A stretch of 64,000 bases of DNA. It comes from Amycolatopsis vancoresmycina (lineage in GTDB: Bacteria > Actinomycetota > Actinomycetes > Mycobacteriales > Pseudonocardiaceae). The stretch lies in the NCBI RefSeq assembly GCF_000716785.1, contig NZ_JNYY01000021.1:45311-109310 (forward strand). The letters run 5' to 3'. This document shows, one piece after another, positions 57,990 through 64,000 of the stretch. Below the pieces are notes generated by a model. That model did no database searches. It saw nothing but the letters and a program-made list of their open reading frames with translations, and had not been told where the DNA came from. The translations under genes were made by a program, and so were the position numbers. Numbering within the stretch: position 1 is the stretch's first letter; each line of letters starts with the position of its first letter.

Positions 57990-59174
57990 GTGCGCACGAA
58001 AACGTCCTTGTGGCAACGGCTTGCGGTCTTGGCCGGGGCACTCGCGGTGGTCACCGCGACCGCCCCCGCCGCCGAGGCGGTCCCGGCGACCATCCCCCTG
58101 AAGATCACCAACAACTCCGGGCGCAGCGACCCCGTCTACCTCTACGACCTCGGCACGAACCTGGCGACCGGGCAGCAGGGCTGGGCCGACGCGAACGGCG
58201 GGTTCCACGCCTGGCCCGGCGGCGCGGTCCCGCCGATCCCGGCGCCCGACGCGTCGATCCCCGGCCCCGCGAACGGCCAGTCGATCACCATCCGGATCCC
58301 GAAGTTCTCCGGCCGGATCTACTTCTCCTACGGGCAGAAGCTGGTCTTCAAGCTCGCCACCGGCGGGCTGGTGCAGCCGGCGGTCCAGAACCCGTCGGAC
58401 CCGAACGTCAACATCCTCTTCAACTGGTCGGAGTACACGCTCAACGACGGCGGCCTCTGGATCAACAGCACCCAGGTGGACATGTTCTCCGCGCCGTACG
58501 CGGTCGGCGTGCAGCCGGTCGGCGGCACGACGAAGAGCACCGGGCACCTGAAAGCAGGCGGCTACAACGGTTTCTACTCGTCTCTGCGCAGCCAGGCGGG
58601 CGGCTGGGCCAACCTGATCCGGACCCGCTCCGACGGCACCGTCCTGCGCGCGCTGGCCCCGAGCCACGGCATCGAAGCCGGCGCGCTGCCCGCGACCGTG
58701 CTGCAGGACTACATCAACCGCGTCTGGACGAAGTACAGCTCGTCGACGCTGACCGTGACGCCGGTGGCCGACCAGCCGAACGTCAAGTACTACGGCCGGG
58801 TTTCCGGCAACACCATGAACTTCACCAACACCGCCGGCGGGTTCGTGACGGCGTTCCAGAAGCCGGACTCCGACAGCGTCTTCGGCTGCTACAAGAACCT
58901 CGACGCACCCAACGACGTCCGCGGGCAGATCTCGCGCACGCTCTGCGCGGGCTTCAACCGCTCGACGCTGCTGACCAACGCGAACCAGCCCGACACCGGC
59001 TCGGCCGGGTTCTACCAGGACGCCGTCACCAACCAGTACGCGCGCAAGGTCCACGCGCAGATGGCCGACGGCAGGGCGTACGCGTTCGCCTTCGACGACG
59101 TCGGCCACTACGAATCCCTGGTCAACGACGGCAATCCGGCGACCGCCTACCTGACGCTGGACCCGTTCAACTAG
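57990..59174 (+). CDS. Secreted GH64 endo-beta-1,3-glucanase
   Basis: A 394-residue exported enzyme. The signal peptide ends near APAAEA (residue 30). The GH64 domain (thaumatin-like plus barrel) shows ITNNSGRSDPVYLYDLG, NILFNWSEYTLNDGGLWIN with Glu148 and TQVDMFSAPYAVGV with Asp164. Their 16-residue spacing matches the catalytic pair known from the Streptomyces matensis laminaripentaose-producing enzyme. It cleaves beta-1,3-glucans such as fungal wall glucan. GTG 57990 has GAGGAGG 5 nt upstream; a GTG at 57984 is too close to it. No binding module is attached. Confidence 0.92.
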   Translation: MRTKTSLWQRLAVLAGALAVVTATAPAAEAVPATIPLKITNNSGRSDPVYLYDLGTNLATGQQGWADANGGFHAWPGGAVPPIPAPDASIPGPANGQSITIRIPKFSGRIYFSYGQKLVFKLATGGLVQPAVQNPSDPNVNILFNWSEYTLNDGGLWINSTQVDMFSAPYAVGVQPVGGTTKSTGHLKAGGYNGFYSSLRSQAGGWANLIRTRSDGTVLRALAPSHGIEAGALPATVLQDYINRVWTKYSSSTLTVTPVADQPNVKYYGRVSGNTMNFTNTAGGFVTAFQKPDSDSVFGCYKNLDAPNDVRGQISRTLCAGFNRSTLLTNANQPDTGSAGFYQDAVTNQYARKVHAQMADGRAYAFAFDDVGHYESLVNDGNPATAYLTLDPFN

Positions 59175-59344
59175 AGCTTCACGACGACCGGCGCCACCGG
59201 CGTATCCCCGAGCAGCTCGCCCGGGGGCGTGCCGGTGCGCACCGGCACCGGCACCGCCGTGCCCGTCACCTCCACCACCGGCTGACCGCACGCCACCAGG
59301 TCCACCACGAGCACGACGAGCACGACGGTCCGCACGACCCTCAC
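59171..59344 (-). CDS. Putative small lipoprotein
   Basis: A 57-residue open frame with a basic start, a hydrophobic stretch and a lipobox-like LVACG (VVRTVVLVVLVVDLVACGQP), followed by a Val/Pro-rich tail. Its stop overlaps the stop of the convergent GH64 gene (CTAG at 59171-59174). The start at GTG 59344 is uncertain. The short length makes this a tentative gene. Confidence 0.4.
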   Translation of the reverse strand: MRVVRTVVLVVLVVDLVACGQPVVEVTGTAVPVPVRTGTPPGELLGDTPVAPVVVKL

Positions 59345-59521
59345 CCCGATCCGACTCCACCACTCCCACCGGGCACACGGCACACGCCGATCGCCGGTTC
59401 AGGTATTTCCCGCGCTCTCACCGGATCGGCTGAGCGGGGGGAAGACGCGAAGGAGTCCCCCATGGCGTACCGGTCCGCAGGGCCGCTTCTGGTTAGGCTG
59501 AGCGGGGCAACCGGAGGTGAA

Positions 59522-59662
59522 GTGGACACCACGACCCTGCTCGAGGCGGCCGCGCGCGGCGACCAGGCGGCCTGGGACGCCCTCGTCGACCGGTACGCGA
59601 GCCTGCTCGACCTCCCGGACTCCCCCGCCGCGGCAAGCTACGTCTGCTACGGCGCCGGCTGA
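59522..59662 (+). pseudogene. Truncated ECF sigma factor remnant
   Basis: A 46-codon frame starting at GTG 59522 after GGAGGTGA. The first 29 residues (TTLLEAAARGDQAAWDALVDRYASLL) match the opening helix of region 2 of many ECF sigma factors. The frame then runs into DLPDSPAAASYVCYGAG and stops. The remainder of a sigma factor is absent, and the 21-bp repeat array begins 5 nt later, so a deletion probably joined the two. It could still express a short peptide. Confidence 0.6.
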
Positions 59663-59667
59663 CCCGC

Positions 59668-59840
59668 AACTCGCGTGATCCGGGCCGGAACTCGCGTGAT
59701 CCGGGCCGGAACTCGCGTGATCAGAAACGTAACTCGCGTGATCCGGGCCGTAACTCGCGAGTTCCGGCTCCGATCACGCGAGTTCCGGGTCCGATCACGC
59801 GGGTTCCGGCTCCGATCACGCGAGTTCCGGGTTCCATCAC
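59668..59840. repeat. Mirrored array of a 12-bp motif at exact 21-bp period
   Basis: Nine motif starts at 59668, 59689, 59710, 59731, 59752, 59773, 59794, 59815 and 59836. The first four read AACTCGCGTGAT; the fifth is the self-palindrome AACTCGCGAGTT; the next three are inverted (ATCACGCGAGTT, ATCACGCGGGTT, ATCACGCGAGTT); the ninth is a half motif ATCAC. Spacers are 9 bp, mostly CCGGGCCGG-like. The array is symmetrical about the fifth unit and lies 35 nt upstream of the lipase start. Confidence 0.9.
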
Positions 59841-59874
59841 ACCGGCCGAGCCTGAGCCGGGTCATCATGGGACT

Positions 59875-60681
59875 GTGCGGATCACGGCTTGGTGGGGCGG
59901 CCTCAGCCCGCGGCGGCGGCTGATGCTGAGCTGCGTCGCCGGTGTCCTCGCCGCGGTCGCCGTGGCCGGCTTCGTCGTCACCGCCGGGGCGAAGGCCGCG
60001 CCGGAAACCGGTGTGCCGGACCAGGACAAGCCCGGTCCCGTGCTGCTCGTCCCCGGCTACGGCGGCGGCCGGGACGCCCTGGAAACCCTCGCCGAGCGGA
60101 TCCGGCAGGCCACCGGCCGTCCCGCCGAGGTGCTCACCCTGGCCGGCGACGGCACCGGTGACCTCGTCGAACAGGCCGGCGTCCTCGCCGACGCCGTCGA
60201 GAAGGCCTACGAACAGGGCGCGCCTTCGGTCGACGTCGTCGGCTACTCCGCGGGCGGTGTCGTGGCCCGGCTGTGGGTCAGCCGCGAGGGCGGGCTGCAC
60301 CAGGCACGCCGGGTGGTGACGCTCGGCGCGCCGATGCACGGCACCGGCCTGGCCACGGCGGGCGGCGCGCTGGTCCCCGGCGCCTGCCCCACCGCGTGCG
60401 TGCAGCTGGCGCCGGGCAGCAGCCTGCTGCAGGAGCTGGCCAAGCAGCCGGTCCCGCCGACCCTGCCGTGGCTGTCGCTCTGGACCGACCGCGACGAGAC
60501 GGTCACCCCGCCGGACTCCGCCCGGCTCGACGGCGCCGTCAACGTCTCCCTGCAGGAGGTGTGCCCCGGCAACACCGCCGCCCACGGCGACCTGCCCACC
60601 GATCCCGCCGTCACCGAAATCGTCCTGCAGGCGCTCGGCACCACCCCGCTCGAACCGCCCGCGGAATGCCTCAGCTCGTGA
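59875..60681 (+). CDS. Secreted alpha/beta-hydrolase (lipase)
   Basis: A 268-residue exported lipase. An N-terminal anchor/signal (RRRLMLSCVAGVLAAVAVAGFVV) precedes a lipase core with oxyanion segment VLLVPGYGGG, nucleophile Ser125 in VDVVGYSAGGVVARLW, a probable Asp in WTDRDETVTPPDSA and His in NTAAHGDLPTDPAV. Cys residues in GACPTACVQ may form a disulfide, as in streptomycete lipases. GTG 59875 has no clear ribosome site and may be leaderless. Its end overlaps the convergent ABC permease by 11 nt. Confidence 0.88.
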   Translation: MRITAWWGGLSPRRRLMLSCVAGVLAAVAVAGFVVTAGAKAAPETGVPDQDKPGPVLLVPGYGGGRDALETLAERIRQATGRPAEVLTLAGDGTGDLVEQAGVLADAVEKAYEQGAPSVDVVGYSAGGVVARLWVSREGGLHQARRVVTLGAPMHGTGLATAGGALVPGACPTACVQLAPGSSLLQELAKQPVPPTLPWLSLWTDRDETVTPPDSARLDGAVNVSLQEVCPGNTAAHGDLPTDPAVTEIVLQALGTTPLEPPAECLSS

Positions 60682-61513
60682 CGTCCTTCGTCGCGAAGTT
60701 CGCCCAGGCGGCCCCGAAGAACACGACGATGTAGCCGGCCTGCAGCAGCAGCCCGTTGTCGATGTTGCGCCACAGCACCGGATCGCGGAAGAAGTCGATC
60801 CACGACAGCCAGTAGTGCGTCGGCAGGTAGGGCTTCACGGACGCGGCCGCGTCCAGCGTCTCCAGCACCGTGCTGATGATCAGCGCGGCGAGCCCGCCGA
60901 GCGCGGCCCCCAGCGCCGAGTCCGTGACCGTCGAAAGGAACACCGTGATGGCGGCGAACCCCAGCATCGACACGACGATGTAGGTCACCGCGCCCAGCAG
61001 CCGCAGGCCGAGCGCGGACGAACTGAGCGACTGCCCCGACAACGACGTCACCCCGGACGGCTGGCCGCCCGGGCCCGCGACGCCCGGCGTGCCGCCGGTG
61101 CCGAACAGGAACACCCCGAGCACCAGTGACGTCAGCACGACGATGACGATCGCCGCGGTCACGTACACGGCCAATGCCACCATCTTCGCGCCCAGCAACC
61201 GCGTCCGGCCGACCGGGCGCACCAGCAGGTAGCGCAGCGTGCCGGCGGCCGCCTCGCCGGCGATCGCGTCACCCGCGGTGACGGCGACCGCGATCGGCAG
61301 GAACAACGGCAGCACCAGCGCGAGCGCGGCCGCCGGGAACAGCGCGCCGTCGTTCACCACCGCCGACAGGAACGCCCCGCCCTGCCCGGGCGGCGGCGCG
61401 AAGTCGGCCGTCGCCAGGAAGACGCCGACGATCGCGGGCAGCAGGCACAGCAACAGCACGCTGAACCACACCCGCGGCCGCAGCGCGAGCTTCCGCAGTT
61501 CGACGCCGATCAT
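60671..61513 (-). CDS. ABC-2 type transporter permease
   Basis: A 280-residue permease with six helices. ELRKLALRPRVWFSVLLLCLLPAIVGVFL opens the protein, and DAIAGEAAAGTLRYLLVRPVGRTRLLGAKMVAL is the conserved coupling segment. A Gly/Ser-rich extracytoplasmic loop (GTGGTPGVAGPGGQPSGVTSLSGQ) lies between helices 3 and 4. The ATG overlaps the ATPase stop (ATGA at 61510-61513). Confidence 0.9.
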   Translation of the reverse strand: MIGVELRKLALRPRVWFSVLLLCLLPAIVGVFLATADFAPPPGQGGAFLSAVVNDGALFPAAALALVLPLFLPIAVAVTAGDAIAGEAAAGTLRYLLVRPVGRTRLLGAKMVALAVYVTAAIVIVVLTSLVLGVFLFGTGGTPGVAGPGGQPSGVTSLSGQSLSSSALGLRLLGAVTYIVVSMLGFAAITVFLSTVTDSALGAALGGLAALIISTVLETLDAAASVKPYLPTHYWLSWIDFFRDPVLWRNIDNGLLLQAGYIVVFFGAAWANFATKDVTS

Positions 61514-62421
61514 CCGGCCGCCCCGAACCGGTCCGAGCCCGGACCCGTCACGTCGAGCACGACCTGTTCCAGCGTCCGCTGCTCGGCGTGGATGGACGTC
61601 ACGCGCACCCCCGCCTCGACGAGCAGGGCGTTCAGCGCCGCCGGGTCGTCGTGCCGGATGACGAGCCGGTCGCCGTCACGGGCTTCGAGCTGCCCGTCGA
61701 GCACCGCGGCCGCCGCGGCGGGGTCCGGCGTGCCGACCAGGACCCGGCCGGTCACCGCCCGCAGTGTCGCCAGGTCCTCCTCCAGCACCAGCCGGCCCCG
61801 GTCGACCACGCCGACGCGCGTGCACAGCTGTTCCACCTCGGCCAGCAGGTGGCTGGAGAGGAACACCGTGGTGCCGCCCGCGTTCAGCGCCACCAGCAGT
61901 TCCCGGATCTCCTTGATGCCCTGCGGGTCCAGCCCGTTGGTCGGCTCGTCGAGGACGAGCAGCCGCGGCCGCCGCAGCAGCGCGCCCGCGAGCCCGAGCC
62001 GCTGCCGCATGCCGAGCGAGTACGCCTTCACCGGCCGCTGGTCGACCCCGCCCAGCCCGACCTGTTCGAGGGCTTCCCCGACGCGACGCCGCCGCGTGCG
62101 CCGCCCACCACCGCGCCCGGCGGCGTCGAGCAGAGCCAGGTTCCGCCGCCCGGACAGGTGCGGGTAGGCGGCCGGCCCCTCGACGAGCGCACCGACGTCG
62201 GGCAGCACCTCGGCGACCCGCTTCGGCACCGGTTTCCCGAGCACCTCGATCTCCCCGGCCGTCGCGTAGACGAGGCCGAGCAGCATCCGGACCAGGGTGG
62301 TCTTGCCCGAGCCGTTGGGCCCGAGGAAGCCGTAGCGGTCACCCTCCCGGACTTCGAGGTCGACCGAGTCGACGGCCACGGTGCGGCCGTACCGCTTGGT
62401 CAGCCCGCGCGTGACGATCAC
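61510..62421 (-). CDS. ABC transporter ATP-binding protein
   Basis: A 303-residue ATPase of the CcmA/BcrA export type with Walker A GFLGPNGSGKTTLVRML, signature AYSLGMRQRLGLAGAL, Walker B LLVLDEPTNGLDP and H-loop VFLSSHLLAEVE, plus a C-terminal domain of about 80 residues. It overlaps the LolA-like gene upstream and the permease downstream, giving a tight three-gene operon. Confidence 0.94.
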   Translation of the reverse strand: MIVTRGLTKRYGRTVAVDSVDLEVREGDRYGFLGPNGSGKTTLVRMLLGLVYATAGEIEVLGKPVPKRVAEVLPDVGALVEGPAAYPHLSGRRNLALLDAAGRGGGRRTRRRRVGEALEQVGLGGVDQRPVKAYSLGMRQRLGLAGALLRRPRLLVLDEPTNGLDPQGIKEIRELLVALNAGGTTVFLSSHLLAEVEQLCTRVGVVDRGRLVLEEDLATLRAVTGRVLVGTPDPAAAAAVLDGQLEARDGDRLVIRHDDPAALNALLVEAGVRVTSIHAEQRTLEQVVLDVTGPGSDRFGAAG

Positions 62422-63545
62422 GGCCCGCTCCGGCGCAGCCGGGACAGCTCATCGGCCACGGACTTCAGCACGGCGGGCGTCACGGTCCCGGCCAGCAGGT
62501 AGGAGCGCCGCGACACCGACGACCGCACGATGCCGAGGGAAAGCGGAGTGATCGACAGCTGCACAACGCTCCCGGCGGCCAGCTTGGCCTGCACCGCACC
62601 GGCCTTCCCGGCGGCATCGCTCGCGGCGTTGGCAACGGTCCGCGGCACGGCGATCACGACGAAGGAGGCCAGCCCGCTGCCGTACAACGCGGCCCCCTGA
62701 ACACCCCCGAAGTCCGACGACGTCACCGAACGCCCGGCGAGCCGCGCAGGCAGCGGCACCTGGCTGTACGCGCCAAGGGTGTCGGCAACATCCGGAGCGC
62801 TCGCGACGGTGAACCCGGACCCGAGCACGGGCCGCGGCGCCTCGACGACCGGAGTCGCCTGGTCGAGCTGCTGGAACTCGGTGACCAGAATCGGGGTCTC
62901 CTGCCCCCGCGCGGTGAGCTCGACACGCACGGCAACACCGGTGGCGGGGTCGGTCCAGACGTCCACCCGCCCGATGGTGGTATCCGGATCGGCGGGAACG
63001 ACCCGGAACCCGGCCGCGGCAACCCCGGCAACATTCCGCCCGGGCAGCGCACTCACCGGATCACCACGGGCGGCACGCAGGACCCGCCGCGCAAGCTCCG
63101 GCGGCAGCAGGTCACCGCCCCTCGGCAGCCGGACACCGGGATCGCCGATCAGCTCGGTGAGGGTGTTGTCGCCGTAGTCCCAGGTGTACTCCCCATCGGG
63201 CAGCCGGTAGACATCGTGCTCACCGGCGGTACCCAGGATGTCGACCCGGTACCGATCAGGCCCGGCGTACCAGACGCGCATGGGCGTCCGCATCGAGAAG
63301 AGAGCGGTGACGGCACCCAGGTTCGGCAGTTCCGGCAGGGCGAGCGAGCCAACGCTTTCGGCGTAACCCTGGTAGGGCTTCCCGGCGGAGTCGAGGACGA
63401 GGGCACGCAGCTTGCCCGGATCGGTGGCCGCTCCGGCGGGGGCAAGCGCGGTAAGGATGGAGGGGCTGGAGACGAGCAGGACGGCCAGGGTGGCAACGAC
63501 CGCCCACCGGCGCCGCTTTTCCCACCGCGCAGGCGAGGGTGTCAT
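62418..63545 (-). CDS. LolA/MucB-like secreted protein
   Basis: A 375-residue exported protein. The signal peptide (RRRWAVVATLAVLLVSSPSILTALAPAGAA) is followed by a domain with an unclosed beta-barrel pattern like LolA or the sigma-E regulator MucB: RVWYAGPDRYRVDILGTAGEHDVYRLPDGEYTWDYGDNTLTEL and VDVWTDPATGVAVRVELTA. In Gram-positives these proteins are extracytoplasmic lipid- or signal-binding modules. Its stop overlaps the start of the ABC ATPase (ATGA at 62418-62421), so it probably cooperates with that exporter. Confidence 0.82.
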   Translation of the reverse strand: MTPSPARWEKRRRWAVVATLAVLLVSSPSILTALAPAGAATDPGKLRALVLDSAGKPYQGYAESVGSLALPELPNLGAVTALFSMRTPMRVWYAGPDRYRVDILGTAGEHDVYRLPDGEYTWDYGDNTLTELIGDPGVRLPRGGDLLPPELARRVLRAARGDPVSALPGRNVAGVAAAGFRVVPADPDTTIGRVDVWTDPATGVAVRVELTARGQETPILVTEFQQLDQATPVVEAPRPVLGSGFTVASAPDVADTLGAYSQVPLPARLAGRSVTSSDFGGVQGAALYGSGLASFVVIAVPRTVANAASDAAGKAGAVQAKLAAGSVVQLSITPLSLGIVRSSVSRRSYLLAGTVTPAVLKSVADELSRLRRSGP

Positions 63546-63647
63546 CCGGCATCACCTCTAGCATCATTTGTACGCCATGGAACGAGCCCGGGCCGACCGA
63601 CGAAGCGGACCGGCGGCCGGCAGCGGAAGCCGAGCACGAACTCACCA

Positions 63648-63771
63648 GACCTCCCCCGCCCCTCATCCCAGCCTTCCCTTCAGCCGGCGGTCGGGTTTGT
63701 CAAGGCACGCTTTCCCGCCTTGACGAACCCGACCGCCGGCTGACACTCCCACCGGAGGGGCGGGGGAGGTC
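63648..63771. repeat. Nested long palindrome
   Basis: Outer arms GACCTCCCCCGCCCCT (63648-63663) and AGGGGCGGGGGAGGTC (63756-63771) enclose inner arms of 27 bp at 63680-63706 and 63717-63743. The inner left arm begins TCAGCCGGCGGTCGGGTT and has one mismatch to its partner; the loop is 10 nt. The layout resembles a REP- or MITE-type element or a very strong terminator. Confidence 0.75.
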
Positions 63772-63785
63772 GGACCCGCCTCTCC

Positions 63786-63811
63786 GCCGCGGCAGGGAAT
63801 TCTGCCGCGGC
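63786..63811. terminator. Hairpin, possible terminator
   Basis: GCCGCGGCA and TGCCGCGGC form a perfect 9-bp stem with an 8-nt loop, followed on the plus strand by AAAAG. Read on the minus strand it is preceded by a U-run, so its direction is unclear. Confidence 0.4.
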
Positions 63812-63940
63812 AAAAGACAAAAGCATGTCCTCGCCGGACGGGCAGGCTCTGGGATGACCACTCGTGCCGCTGTCATCTCCCGTTGGTGAGGTGGGCCGCA
63901 GGGTGGTCATCCCGTCGCCTGATTGAGGCCTATCACTTTG

Positions 63941-64000
63941 AGCCGGGCCCGCAAGGTTGCGCTGCTCTCTCGCGTTGCGCTCTGTGTTGCGGGCCCGGCT
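63941..64000. repeat. Inverted repeat at the window edge
   Basis: AGCCGGGCCCGCAA (63941-63954) and TTGCGGGCCCGGCT (63987-64000) are perfect 14-bp inverted arms, with GTTGCGCTG/CGTTGCGCTCT-like direct repeats between them. The element may continue past the window end. Confidence 0.7.

Larger units (their letters stand above)
63546..64000. other. 455-bp end region without a convincing gene, rich in hairpins
   Basis: No gene start or codon-biased frame is convincing here; open frames on both strands are generated by the palindromes. It contains the nested palindrome at 63648-63771, a hairpin at 63786-63811, and an inverted repeat that reaches the last base of the window (63941-64000). The sequence upstream of 63545 should hold the promoter of the LolA-like operon. 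Confidence 0.5.

Noticed and set aside
59668..59840. Possible CRISPR array
   Set aside because: Repeats are 12 bp with 9-bp spacers that resemble each other, orientation flips at the centre, and no cas genes are present.
63680..63910. 76-codon minus-strand frame ending in NPTAG
   Set aside because: Its C-terminal half is simply the translation of the long palindrome; the mirrored frame on the other strand gives the same ending.

Overview
The window reads as chromosome of a high-GC filamentous actinomycete. The evidence is strong G/C preference at third codon positions, many GTG starts, ATGA/GTGA stop-start overlaps, several leaderless promoters, an ECF42-type sigma factor, a SARP/AfsR-type regulator, a DUF5988 peptide and a perfect CebR/CelR operator. 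A Pseudonocardiaceae member such as Amycolatopsis fits best, but the genus is an inference. No tRNA, rRNA, CRISPR array, transposase or integrase was recognised.

Left part (1-14.3 kb): the end of a FAH-family gene, an acyl-CoA ligase and an MhpA-like flavin hydroxylase form an aromatic-acid catabolic run. It converges on an operon of an ankyrin protein and an HEAMH metallopeptidase that carries an eCIS-type MQRTAGNRA segment. Next come a YCII/ECF42 pair, an F420-type oxidoreductase, a MarR-controlled drug exporter, a secreted LPMO under a CebR operator, a TetR/aldehyde dehydrogenase pair and an AhpD-like protein.

Centre-left (14.3-33.2 kb): the most striking locus is a two-gene operon at 20574-14328. 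It encodes a 1631-residue caspase-like/STAND NTPase/TPR protein, overlapping by 8 nt with an LCAT-like lipase. The TPR domain is built from twelve exact 135-bp units. This looks like an NLR-type conflict (defence or cell-death) module. Further on are an ABC exporter operon with a YncE/phosphoesterase protein, a xylan-degrading pair (GH11 xylanase and CE4 deacetylase) behind a GAAA/TTTC operator, and a MacB-type ABC exporter divergent from a two-component system.

Centre-right (33-50 kb): MFS exporters, a GlxA-type regulator, a TetR regulator and a complete branched-chain amino acid-type ABC importer operon (livGFHMK) with an operator-like palindrome. These are followed by an orphan NMT1-type binding protein, a type II thioesterase homologue that has lost its nucleophile, and a 1027-residue AfsR-like regulator.

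Right part (50-64 kb): a GntR/UTRA regulator lies tail to tail with a mannose-family PTS operon (IIB, fused IIC-IID, IIA) that also encodes a ceramidase-like hydrolase. Its promoter region carries three DasR/HutC-type operators. Then come an MBL hydrolase, a MarR/EamA pair with a shared operator, a GH64 beta-1,3-glucanase, a decayed ECF sigma gene beside a 21-bp-period mirrored repeat array, a secreted lipase, and an ABC-2 exporter operon with a LolA-like protein.

Several families of long near-perfect palindromes punctuate the window. One occurs three times (11.6, 29.8 and 50.3 kb), always at gene ends, and one copy supplies the C-terminal codons of a TetR gene.
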